A DNA stretch of 20,539 nucleotides, taken from contig DCCL01000099.1 of NCBI GenBank assembly GCA_002313795.1, forward strand, positions 1 to 20,539, read 5' to 3'. Position numbers and translations under genes: made by a program. Position 1 is the first letter of the stretch; each line of letters starts with the position of its first letter. The notes under the pieces are model-generated. The model was not told the origin of the DNA. It did not search any database and saw nothing but the letters and a program-made list of their open reading frames with translations. Source of the DNA: Faecalibacterium prausnitzii. Its GTDB lineage: Bacteria > Bacillota > Clostridia > Oscillospirales > Ruminococcaceae. Shown piece after piece: positions 1 through 6,128 of this stretch.

Positions 1-74
1 TCCATTTTTACTATGGAGGATACCTTTTTCTTGTGCTTCAATCCATTTATCAAGATAAAATGATTCTTTGAATA

Positions 75-88
75 TACGGCACGCCGTA
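75..88. promoter_or_regulatory. Short inverted repeat upstream of first XRE regulator
   Basis: TACGGC and GCCGTA are separated by two bases, giving a 6-bp perfect dyad about 50 bp before the start of the XRE protein at 140. XRE-family repressors often bind such dyads in their own promoters, so this may be an operator. No convincing -35/-10 pair was found beside it. The 139 bases at the left edge contain no gene I can support. Confidence 0.3.
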
Positions 89-139
89 CACAAAAACGAC
101 CTGTTTCCGCTAATATCTACCAAAAAGGAGGACGGATGC

Positions 140-406
140 ATGATATTAGCGACAGATGAAGATGCAAAGGTAAAAGATGCTGTTGCTATGCGCTTTCAAG
201 AACTTTGCGAAGAGCACGGCATAAGCCCAAATGGTCTCGCCGTTCGTTCCGGTGTTACTCCGTCCACCGTTTACAGTATGCTTGATTCTTCTCAGCACAG
301 TGTCACCGTTCCAACCGTCAAAAAGCTGTGTGATGGTCTTGGAATTACGCTTGCAGAATTTTTTGACGATCCGATTTTCACTGCAATCGATCAGGAAATT
401 CGGTAA
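140..406 (+). CDS. Small XRE (Cro/CI)-type DNA-binding regulator
   Basis: This 88-residue protein consists almost entirely of a Cro/CI helix-turn-helix domain (residues about 14-75). The recognition segment reads GLAVRSGVTPSTVYSML, followed by VPTVKKLCDGLGITLAEFF, the usual last helices of the fold. The ATG at 140 is chosen because AAGGAGG at 125-131 lies 8 bases upstream; an in-frame ATG at 68 has no such site. It should act as a cytoplasmic transcriptional regulator, probably of the mobile element's own genes, since single-domain XRE proteins are common at control points of integrative elements and phages. The target is unknown. A second XRE gene follows at 654. The family call is firm; the role is inferred. 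Confidence 0.85.
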   Translation: MILATDEDAKVKDAVAMRFQELCEEHGISPNGLAVRSGVTPSTVYSMLDSSQHSVTVPTVKKLCDGLGITLAEFFDDPIFTAIDQEIR

Positions 407-426
407 AAAGTCCATCTCCATTTGTA

Positions 427-448
427 ATATAGAGAAGTCTCTCTATAT
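427..448. promoter_or_regulatory. Inverted repeat, candidate operator or hairpin
   Basis: ATATAGAGA and TCTCTATAT form a perfect 9-bp inverted repeat around AGTC. It lies between the two XRE genes. A loose -35-like TTGTAA (422-427) is 16-17 bases from TATATC/ATATCA (444-450), so the repeat would cover the spacer of a possible promoter. Repressor binding is an inference from symmetry and position. Confidence 0.35.
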
Positions 449-523
449 CATATCGGAAAGTGCTTCGTGCATTTTTCTGCTCCGCCCGCATTGCCACCAT
501 TGACAACGAAAGGACGAAGGATC

Positions 524-667
524 ATGAAAAAGAAGTTGATCATGTACGAACCCAGCCCCGGCAGTCAAATGATCTGCTGCCGAATGTCTGACTGTTCTCT
601 GACCCTGTGGTGCGACCTTTGGCTGCATCATTCTGTGGTCGGAGGGCTGGCATATGATGTATTATGA
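524..667 (+). CDS. Possible 47-residue cysteine-containing peptide before XRE gene
   Basis: A short ORF starts at ATG 524 with purine-rich GAAAGGACGAAGG just upstream, and ends 14 bases inside the next gene (XRE, start 654). The peptide begins MKKKLIMYEPSPGSQMICC and has four cysteines and several tryptophans. No family is recognised. Overlap with the downstream start suggests translational coupling: a real small protein or a leader whose translation opens the XRE start. The Shine-Dalgarno site and tight coupling are visible; the lack of recognisable homology keeps this uncertain. Confidence 0.45.
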   Translation: MKKKLIMYEPSPGSQMICCRMSDCSLTLWCDLWLHHSVVGGLAYDVL

Positions 668-992
668 TCAGTTCGACACAGGCAAGCGTATCCAAAAGCT
701 GCGCAGAGAGCGTTATCTGACGCAGGAGGAGCTGGCTATCAAGCTGAATATCAGTGACCGTCACCTCCGCAGTCTGGAGAGAGGGGAATATACACCATCT
801 ATTGATTTGTTTGTTGAAATTGCCGCGTTCTTCGATGTGACGCTGGATCATCTGATTATGGGAAAGTCATTGTCTGACCAAGAAGAAAGCTTACGAAACA
901 AGTTGCAGCAGAAGCGTTTGGCAAACCAAAAGCTCCGTTTGAAATTGCAGCGTATTGTACAGAATTTGTCTGCAATCGCCGAAGAACTTTAA
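654..992 (+). CDS. XRE-family regulator with C-terminal coiled coil
   Basis: The 112-residue product has an N-terminal Cro/CI helix-turn-helix (about residues 9-68). Recognisable segments are LTQEELAIKLNISDRHLRSLERGEYTPSI and the closing VTLDHLIMG. A charged, leucine-rich tail (about 75-112, SLRNKLQQKRLANQKLRLKL) is predicted to form a coiled coil for dimerisation. A second ATG at 657 is equally possible. The start overlaps the small ORF ending at 667, so the two are probably co-translated. Its place near the element control region suggests a repressor or activator of the element. It ends 16 bases before a strong terminator at 1008. Confidence 0.88.
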   Translation: MMYYDQFDTGKRIQKLRRERYLTQEELAIKLNISDRHLRSLERGEYTPSIDLFVEIAAFFDVTLDHLIMGKSLSDQEESLRNKLQQKRLANQKLRLKLQRIVQNLSAIAEEL

Positions 993-1007
993 CAACATAT
1001 AAATTGC

Positions 1008-1055
1008 GTCCCTCTGGGCAGGCAGCGTCACGCTGCTTGTTCAGAGGGGCGTTTT
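1008..1055 (+). terminator. Rho-independent terminator after XRE gene
   Basis: GTCCCTCTG (1008-1016) pairs with CAGAGGGGC (1042-1050) with one G-T wobble. An inner stem GCAGCG (1022-1027) pairs with CGCTGC (1031-1036), and GTTTTT follows. It closes the unit ending at 992. Confidence 0.8.
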
Positions 1056-1150
1056 TGCTTTTACGTTCAAAAAATTGTTTTTGAAAAGTTCTTGTTTTAT
1101 CGTATTTTCGGCAAAATTAAAATGTCGTATTATCGTTATTCTAGCGTCGA

Positions 1151-1177
1151 AACCGGAAGCGATACTTCCGGTTTTTC
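1151..1177 (+). terminator. Hairpin with U tract before structured-RNA region
   Basis: AACCGGAAG (1151-1159) pairs perfectly with CTTCCGGTT (1165-1173) around CGATA and runs into TTTTT. It looks like a second rho-independent terminator, insulating the following region from upstream transcription. It could instead be the first helix of the RNA described at 1191. Confidence 0.55.
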
Positions 1178-1190
1178 AGGCTCAAAAACC

Positions 1191-1527
1191 GGAGGTACGA
1201 CCTCCTAAAAAAGCGTTCAGTTTTCAGGTACACTATGGTCACAGCAAGGGCAACACCCCAAACGGGGAGAAGCCAAGAGCTGTAAGGCGTACCTTGAAAA
1301 CTGAATATCAGTCCCTCGGACAAAACAATGAAACTTCCGTAACTCGCGGCCCGGCCATAAAGAAGGCGGGGTGGCTGAAAGGCCAATGACGGCGTGGGTG
1401 AAACTCCCCGCTGACCGAGGTGTATTCCAACTCCACCGGGCGTCGAGGACAAATAGGGTGGAAAACTTAAAACCAAACTTCAAAGCCCACGACCGGGATT
1501 CTTCAGAATCAAGGCCGTGGGCTTTTT
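1191..1527 (+). ncRNA. Candidate structured RNA or long structured leader
   Basis: This 337-nt stretch has no convincing gene and contains many compatible helices. GGAGGT/ACCTCC pair at 1191-1205. A 16-bp helix with one bulge joins 1216-1231 (TTCAGTTTTCAGGTAC) to 1289-1305 (GTACCTTGAAAACTGAA). It encloses ACAGC/GCTGT (1241-1245, 1279-1283), GGC/GCC and CCCC/GGGG (1256-1267). Later TGGC/GCCA closes a 6-nt loop near 1371, GCG-GGG pairs with CCCCGC near 1392-1411, and TCCACC (1432-1437) pairs with GGTGGA (1457-1462). It ends in a strong terminator (1482-1527). It sits directly before the zinc-ribbon/ParB-fold operon. I do not recognise the class. It may be an independent small RNA or an attenuating leader; strand + is inferred from the terminator and the operon. 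Confidence 0.5.
1482..1527 (+). terminator. Terminator at end of structured RNA, before zinc-ribbon gene
   Basis: AAAGCCCACG (1482-1491) pairs with CGTGGGCTTT (1516-1525), the inner GATTC/GAATC (1497-1501, 1506-1510) extends the stem, and a U tract follows. The next gene starts only 41 bases downstream, so the hairpin ends an RNA or attenuates transcription into the operon. Confidence 0.75.
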
Positions 1528-1567
1528 CCATACCGAACATTCATAATAACAACACGAGGTAATGACT

Positions 1568-1813
1568 ATGAGCCGTAATACTATTCGCAAGCACGATGAA
1601 TCGACCCTGACCACCCTCTGCCCAAACTGTTTGAATGCGTTTCGGAACACGCGCGGCATTCGTGTCCGCCGTGCCAATCCTAATCAGCAAGTCAAGGAAC
1701 CCTGCACTTACTGCCAGACCCGCTTTGGGTTTGACTACTACATCCAGCCCATCAGTCCGAAAGCCACCTACTTCAAGAAAGGACGGTTCGATGATGAATT
1801 TGAATGCGCTTAA
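1568..1813 (+). CDS. Small zinc-ribbon protein of mobile element
   Basis: This 81-residue protein carries two cysteine pairs, CPNC (about residues 18-21) and CTYC (about 48-51), spaced as in a treble-clef or rubredoxin-like zinc ribbon. The N-terminal part is basic, consistent with nucleic-acid binding. The ATG at 1568 is 8 bases after GAGG (1556-1559); ATG 1562 would be too close to it. Its last codons overlap the start of the ParB-like gene (1791) by 23 bases, showing translational coupling. The function is unknown. Similar small zinc-ribbon genes are found among accessory genes of Firmicute conjugative elements, so a role in DNA maintenance or transcription control is an inference. Confidence 0.7.
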   Translation: MSRNTIRKHDESTLTTLCPNCLNAFRNTRGIRVRRANPNQQVKEPCTYCQTRFGFDYYIQPISPKATYFKKGRFDDEFECA

Positions 1814-2846
1814 AGTTGACCCGGAGTTTCAGGGCAAAATTCCACCGCTCACCTTTGAAGAACTGAACCAGCTTGAAGCGAACATCCTGCGGGATGGCCG
1901 TATCATCAACCCCATCATCGTATGGGAAGGGCTAATCGTAGATGGACACAACCGCTTCACCATCGCCAAGAAGCACCCGGAAATCCCTTTCACGGTTCAC
2001 GAGAAAGAGTTTGCCAACCGCTATGAAGCAATCATCTGGATTTGCAAGAACCAGTTGGGGCGGCGCAACCTCACCCCGGAACAGAAAAAGTACCTTGTTG
2101 GAAAACAGTATGAAGCCGAAAAATCTTCTCATGGCGAAACACGAAAGGAATTTCATGACAAAACCGGACGCTTTCACCGGAGTTATCAAATTGATAACTC
2201 CGGTAACGTCAAAAAAACGTGTGACCGAATCGCTGCCGAAAACAATATGAGTGGGATTTCTGTTATAAGAGCAGAATCCTTTGCCAAAGGCGTAGACGCT
2301 GCCGAAGAAGCCGTTCCCGGCATACGGCAGAAAGTGCTTTCCGGTGAGGTCAAACCGACCGCCGCCGAAGTCGCGTCCATTGCTCGCGCCCCTCCCGAAG
2401 AGCGTCCTGCACTGGTGGCTGCAATCTGCAAAGCCAAAGAGCCTAAGCCCCCAAAGCCGCCTGCACCAAAACAGAAAGTTCCCCCAGTCGTGGCCACATC
2501 GCTGCCCGATGCCAGTACATCCGATAAAGAATCCTTTGACGAAGAACCAACGTCTGCTCCTGCTCCATCCGAGCCAACTTTTCCACAAAAGGAGAACGAA
2601 TCGTTGAAAGTTGACCGTCAGCAAATTCTTGAAATTGCAAACAATCGCTACCATGCCAAGCAGCTTGCCGATGGTGCCGCGATGCTTTGCGAGGTGTCGG
2701 GTGCTGCCAATACCATGATACGCCGCTGGGAGAGCGTTTTTCGGGATTACCCCGACATTCTGACCGATGCAGAAAACCGTTCTGCTGTCAAACGAAACAT
2801 CCAGAAAGTCAAAGACTATCTGCAAAAATTGGAGGAAAAGATATGA
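1791..2846 (+). CDS. ParB/KorB-like DNA-binding partition protein
   Basis: The 351-residue protein has a ParB N-terminal fold (about residues 8-75) including VDGHNR at 50-55, the place where chromosomal ParB proteins carry GERR. A KorB/Spo0J-like helix-turn-helix follows (about 141-185, KKTCDRIAAENNMSGISVIRA). Then comes a proline-, lysine- and acid-rich linker (about 215-285) and a C-terminal helical domain. The start at 1791 (or 1794) is set by AAAGGA (1778-1783). It probably binds DNA sites on the element to aid its maintenance or regulate its genes. The altered GERR motif makes canonical CTP-dependent clamp sliding uncertain. A perfect 14-bp-arm palindrome lies inside the gene at 2176-2204. 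Its stop overlaps the next start by 4 bases. Confidence 0.8.
   Translation: MMNLNALKVDPEFQGKIPPLTFEELNQLEANILRDGRIINPIIVWEGLIVDGHNRFTIAKKHPEIPFTVHEKEFANRYEAIIWICKNQLGRRNLTPEQKKYLVGKQYEAEKSSHGETRKEFHDKTGRFHRSYQIDNSGNVKKTCDRIAAENNMSGISVIRAESFAKGVDAAEEAVPGIRQKVLSGEVKPTAAEVASIARAPPEERPALVAAICKAKEPKPPKPPAPKQKVPPVVATSLPDASTSDKESFDEEPTSAPAPSEPTFPQKENESLKVDRQQILEIANNRYHAKQLADGAAMLCEVSGAANTMIRRWESVFRDYPDILTDAENRSAVKRNIQKVKDYLQKLEEKI
2176..2204. repeat. Perfect 29-bp palindrome inside the ParB-like gene
   Basis: ACCGGAGTTATCAA (2176-2189) and TTGATAACTCCGGT (2191-2204) are exact reverse complements around a single A. The palindrome encodes about residues 129-138, just before the helix-turn-helix. Sites of this size and symmetry are typical of parS-like or repressor-binding sites, but a strong mRNA hairpin is also possible. 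Confidence 0.75.
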
Positions 2847-3688
2847 ACAATATGAACTGCGTCAGCACCATGCCCGAAGTCATGCCCGAAATCACCGATG
2901 AAGCTATCATTGAAGCACTTTTTGCCCAGCGGCCTTACGAGGAAAAAGTCATCAACAGTGCTTTCCTTGAAATCCCTGCCGACTATCAGCGTGAGCTGAA
3001 CATTCCGAATGTTGAGAAGATGTCGGCAGAGTTCACCGAATTGATTGCCAATCCGCCCAAGGTCAGTTACCGGGATGGCCACTACTTTGTGTTCGATGGC
3101 CAGCACACCATTGTGACCCGAAAAACTATGAACGGCGGCAACGACCTTCCCATCATCTGCAAGGTGTATACCGGGCTGACGAAGGAGGAAGAAGCCATCC
3201 TCTTTTCCAAACAGACAGGCGTTTCCCGACCGCTGACTGCTGGCGCAGAACTTCGCGCCGCTCTGGTCGGTAAGGATGCAGAATCCATTGCCTTCCTGAA
3301 TGCCACCGAGAGTACCGGCTTGCAGCTGGGTCTGGATGCCTACCGCGCACCATGGAAGATCATCTGCATCCGCACGGCCTTCAAGGAATACAAAACCTAT
3401 GGCGCAGACCTCTACAAAGAAGCCCTGACCATGCTGGCGCGTGGCTGGGAGGGCGACCCGGATTCGCTTCGCTCCGGCATCCTGCGGGGCATGGTTCGCT
3501 TCGTGGCTTTGTATCAGGGCGAATATGACCCGGAACGTCTGGTGAAACGTCTGCACACCGTCCACCCCATGACGCTGGTTCGGGATGAAAAGGCCATGAG
3601 CGGAACCGTCAGCTACAAATATATGATGCTGATTCTCCGCACTTACAACGGTTCCAGCCGCCGCTTCAATCTCCCCATCAAACAGTGA
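2843..3688 (+). CDS. ParB-fold protein of the DUF6551 type
   Basis: The 281-residue product has a ParB/sulfiredoxin-like N-terminal domain (about residues 38-120) with the signature FDGQHT at 84-89, followed by a mostly helical C-terminal half. This arrangement matches proteins annotated as DUF6551, which occur next to ParB-like genes on Firmicute mobile elements; their biochemical function is not established. GGAGG is 8 bases before ATG 2843, and the start overlaps the upstream stop as ATGA, so the two ParB-fold proteins are made together and may act as partners. No recognisable helix-turn-helix is seen, so DNA binding may depend on the partner. The operon ends at the terminator at 3723. Confidence 0.72.
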   Translation: MNNMNCVSTMPEVMPEITDEAIIEALFAQRPYEEKVINSAFLEIPADYQRELNIPNVEKMSAEFTELIANPPKVSYRDGHYFVFDGQHTIVTRKTMNGGNDLPIICKVYTGLTKEEEAILFSKQTGVSRPLTAGAELRAALVGKDAESIAFLNATESTGLQLGLDAYRAPWKIICIRTAFKEYKTYGADLYKEALTMLARGWEGDPDSLRSGILRGMVRFVALYQGEYDPERLVKRLHTVHPMTLVRDEKAMSGTVSYKYMMLILRTYNGSSRRFNLPIKQ

Positions 3689-3722
3689 CATTCTCCGCCT
3701 TTCTAGGCATACTCCTTTCTCT

Positions 3723-3757
3723 GCAAAAGCCGCCCATCAAAATCGGGCGGCTTTTGC
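3723..3757 (+). terminator. Terminator of ParB-fold operon
   Basis: GCAAAAGCCGCCC (3723-3735) pairs perfectly with GGGCGGCTTTTGC (3745-3757). The A and T tracts lie in the stem ends, so it can work on both strands. Confidence 0.85.
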
Positions 3758-3787
3758 TACATATATAAGGATAGGAGGCTTGATCAT

Positions 3788-4174
3788 ATCATACCAAAAG
3801 ATTGGAAATACCTTAGAGGGGATATTTACTTTGCCGACATGGAGCCGCATATCGGTTCGGAACAGGGCGGCACACGCCCTGTGATCGTTCTGCAAAACGA
3901 TGTGGGAAACCGCTATGCGCCTACCCTTATCGTTGCAACAGTGACTTCCCGCACCGAGAAAAAGAAGCATCAACCCACGCACGTTCTGATAGACCACAAT
4001 ACGGCCTTTGAAAAGCCTTCTGTGGTTCAGCTGGAACAGATATTCACGATAGATAAAAGCCGCGTACAACGCTTCTTAGGGCAGACTTCACGGCATGAAA
4101 TGCGCCGGATTGAAGAAGCCCTGATGAACAGTTTGGAAATCAATGAATGGGACAGGAGGAATGCCGATGAATGA
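3788..4174 (+). CDS. MazF/PemK-family endoribonuclease toxin, start codon unusual
   Basis: The reading frame encodes a full MazF-type domain: RGDIYFADM (first strand), GSEQGGTRPVIVLQNDVGN, then TLIVATVTSR and VVQLEQIFTIDKSRV. MazF proteins cut single-stranded mRNA and are usually paired with an antitoxin. No ATG, GTG or TTG lies in frame between the upstream stop (TAG 3704) and ATG 3839. Starting at 3839 would remove the RGDIYFAD strand that carries the catalytic loop. AGGAGG (3773-3778) is 9 bases before ATC (3788) and 12 before ATA (3791), so translation may begin at one of these rare codons; otherwise the gene has lost its start and is dead or truncated. No MazE-like gene adjoins it. It overlaps the next gene by 8 bases. 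Confidence 0.72.
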   Translation: MIPKDWKYLRGDIYFADMEPHIGSEQGGTRPVIVLQNDVGNRYAPTLIVATVTSRTEKKKHQPTHVLIDHNTAFEKPSVVQLEQIFTIDKSRVQRFLGQTSRHEMRRIEEALMNSLEINEWDRRNADE

Positions 4175-4391
4175 GAAAGTGATGGTATCGCCGGAAATCC
4201 AGAGTGAAGCAGTTGTCCTGCCGCAGATCGTCAGCATCAAGCAGGCAAGCCAGCGTATGGGCTTGCCGGAATATTACATCCGCCGCCTGTGCCGGGAAGT
4301 TCCGGGCATGGCATTCCAGTCGGGCATCAAATGGTATATCAACCTCGGAAAGATGGCCGACTACTTCAACGGTGGAACGACAACTTCTTGA
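4167..4391 (+). CDS. Small excisionase-like helix-turn-helix protein
   Basis: This 74-residue protein contains a winged-helix/MerR-type motif, VSIKQASQRMGLPEYYIRRLCRE (about residues 21-43), followed by a hydrophobic FQSGIKWYINLGKMADYF segment. Such excisionase-type proteins bind near attachment sites and steer tyrosine integrases toward excision. The ATG at 4167 is 7 bases after GGAGG (4155-4159); ATG 4161 is too close. It lies directly before the integrase gene, the usual place for xis, and overlaps the MazF-like gene. The xis role is inferred from size, fold and neighbour. Confidence 0.75.
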   Translation: MNEKVMVSPEIQSEAVVLPQIVSIKQASQRMGLPEYYIRRLCREVPGMAFQSGIKWYINLGKMADYFNGGTTTS

Positions 4392-4398
4392 TTTGTCA

Positions 4399-4454
4399 AG
4401 GATGTGGGCACGAACTGCGACATCCTAAAAATTAGCCGCCTGAACTGCTATACT
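4399..4454 (+). promoter_or_regulatory. Integrase upstream region: hairpin, repeats, extended -10
   Basis: AGGATGT (4399-4405) and ACATCCT (4420-4426) form a small inverted repeat. GAACTGC occurs at 4412-4418 and again at 4442-4448, 30 bp apart, about three helical turns. TGCTATACT (4446-4454) is an extended -10 element 45 bases before the integrase start, without a good -35. Regulator or excisionase binding to the repeats is an inference. Confidence 0.4.
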
Positions 4455-4498
4455 CATCGTGACAGAGATAACCACCGCACAGAAAGGACGGTAAATAT

Positions 4499-5977
4499 AT
4501 GGCATCGTTTGAATTGAGAGAACCCAAAAAGAAACCTCGTTATTATAAACTCATCGCAAATGTTCTGGTGAACGGTAAAATCGAACGCCGCTATGGTCGG
4601 TTCGATTTTGACCCCACCGAACTGAAAAACGCTCGTGCGCGTAACGCCGCCGCAAATGCTGCTGCCGCCGAATTTGAGCGGCAGGAACAGGAAAAGGCCG
4701 ACAAAGAAGCCAGCAATGCAGGAAAGACCTTTGCAGTGGTCGCGCAGGAGTACATAGAATCTAAAAAGGCAAGACTTGCTCCATCCGCTCGATTAGAGGG
4801 TGATTATGACAGCCATCGTAATAAGGCAAACACAACGAGGGGCAAGGAAAACTACTTACGGAAGATTCAACAGTTCCCAGAGTTTGCACAGAAGTCCGTT
4901 GGATTTATCACTAAAAAAGATTGTGACTGGGTTTTAGAGCAAATTGAACTGGGCGGCGCACGAAATCGCACCCATGCAGTTATCAATCAGCATGGCCTTG
5001 AAATGAAAAAGGAATCCTGCCCGAAGCTGGCTAAAAGATGCGAGTGTGGTGCTAAAACCATCGAAAAAGCATTTCGCGGCGAAGTGGTCGATATTAAAAC
5101 AGCAGAACAGGTGGCGATTGCCCTTGGCTGTAAAGTTGAGAATGCCTTCGATGTAGAAACAATCAGAAAGCCAATGACCCGAAAGAGCATGAGAGAGTAT
5201 GCACTGTTCATCCGTTCCACTTTGGAATTTGCGGATGAGAATTATGGAGTGCAGAATCCGATGCACAAAATCCCTGCGTTGGGAAGTCGGAGTAAGGCGG
5301 TAGACACCATCAAGAAGCACCAGATCAAGCAGCTTCAGGACACCTTAAAGGAAAGTTCTATGCTGGAACAGGTAATTGTTTTGTCCCTGCTCAACTCCGG
5401 TGTGCGGCGTGGCGAACTGGCTGGCCTGACATGGAAAGATGTTAATTTTGAAGAATGCACCATACATATTTCTAAGTCGCTGCTGGTATTCAAAGACTAT
5501 GGCTACCAGTTGACCACAACAAAGGAAAGCAATATCCGTGATGTGGACGTTGCTCCAGAGTACATGGACTTCCTCAAAGAATATTATAAGTATTGGAAGT
5601 CCCAGAAAAAGTTGATGGGAGGGAGTTGGCAGAAAAGTCTGGATAAGAAAAGTTCCAAGTACGCCCCCTCGCTCCTTGCTCTTCGGGGAACAGACTTCGT
5701 GATTTGCAACGACCACGGCTTTCCCATCAACCCGGATAGTTACGGCGCACTGGTTCGTAGAATCGGACAGCGGGCAGGAATCGAAGGGCTGCATCCGCAC
5801 ATGTTCCGGCACACCTTTGTGAGTATCCTGTTGTCCAACCCGGAAATCGGTGTGGCAACGGTAGCCGCAGAAGCTGGACACGCACAGCCCAGTACGACCC
5901 TTGCAATCTACACGCAGGTCTATGACAAGCGGCGCAAAGAAATCCGCAGTCAGATGAGCAAAGAACTGTATGAGTGA
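4499..5977 (+). CDS. Tyrosine site-specific integrase with extra HTH segment
   Basis: This 492-residue tyrosine recombinase catalyses insertion and excision of the element. The N-terminal part (about 1-75) is a basic arm-binding region. The SAM-like core-binding domain runs from about 77 to 255. The catalytic domain (about 270-485) shows the active site: R303 in SGVRRGEL, K342 in TTKESNIRDV, H434 and R437 in HMFRHTF, H461 in AGHAQPSTT and the nucleophile Y471. Within the core-binding domain, about residues 160-220 read like a Cro/CI helix-turn-helix (LAKRCECGAKTIEKAF, TAEQVAIALGCKVENAF), an insertion I do not know from standard integrases. It is longer than the usual 370-420 residues for this reason. 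The gene adjoins the split tRNA, as expected for an integrase at an element end. Confidence 0.93.
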   Translation: MASFELREPKKKPRYYKLIANVLVNGKIERRYGRFDFDPTELKNARARNAAANAAAAEFERQEQEKADKEASNAGKTFAVVAQEYIESKKARLAPSARLEGDYDSHRNKANTTRGKENYLRKIQQFPEFAQKSVGFITKKDCDWVLEQIELGGARNRTHAVINQHGLEMKKESCPKLAKRCECGAKTIEKAFRGEVVDIKTAEQVAIALGCKVENAFDVETIRKPMTRKSMREYALFIRSTLEFADENYGVQNPMHKIPALGSRSKAVDTIKKHQIKQLQDTLKESSMLEQVIVLSLLNSGVRRGELAGLTWKDVNFEECTIHISKSLLVFKDYGYQLTTTKESNIRDVDVAPEYMDFLKEYYKYWKSQKKLMGGSWQKSLDKKSSKYAPSLLALRGTDFVICNDHGFPINPDSYGALVRRIGQRAGIEGLHPHMFRHTFVSILLSNPEIGVATVAAEAGHAQPSTTLAIYTQVYDKRRKEIRSQMSKELYE

Positions 5978-5983
5978 AAAAAG

Positions 5984-6017
5984 AAAAGCACGAAGGCCGA
6001 AACCTTCGTGCTTTTTT
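5984..6017 (+). terminator. Terminator of integrase gene
   Basis: AAAAGCACGAAGG (5984-5996) pairs perfectly with CCTTCGTGCTTTT (6003-6015) around CCGAAA, followed by more T. Its 3' end is two or three bases from the 3' end of the minus-strand tRNA, so it also ends that transcript. Confidence 0.88.
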
Positions 6018-6019
6018 AG

Positions 6020-6092
6020 TGGGCCAGGCAGGACTTGAACCCGCGATAACCCCGTTATGAGCGGGGAGTTCTAACCACTGAACTACTGGCCC
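6020..6092 (-). tRNA. Intact tRNA with anticodon CAU (Met elongator or Ile2)
   Basis: Read on the minus strand it folds as a full cloverleaf: acceptor GGGCCAG/CTGGCCC, D stem GTTC/GAAC, anticodon stem CCCCG/CGGGG with loop CTCATAA, T stem GCGGG/CCTGC with loop TTCAAGT, discriminator A, no encoded CCA. The CAU anticodon fits elongator Met or the AUA-reading Ile tRNA; the base modification that decides cannot be seen. It is not the initiator type. It differs from the neighbouring half-tRNA in the anticodon and D stems, so it is not a recent duplicate. No own promoter is evident; read-through from the promoter at 6305-6333 is plausible. Confidence 0.9.
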
Positions 6093-6128
6093 TTATGACG
6101 TTGTTTGAGGTTCTTCAAACGGCTTTCG

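Noticed and set aside
1390..1425. GGTGAAACTCC...GCTGACC resembles part of a cobalamin riboswitch core
   Set aside because: The surrounding conserved boxes, including a GCCACTG-type B12 box, are absent, and the downstream genes are not cobalamin-related. The motif is short enough to occur by chance in a hairpin.
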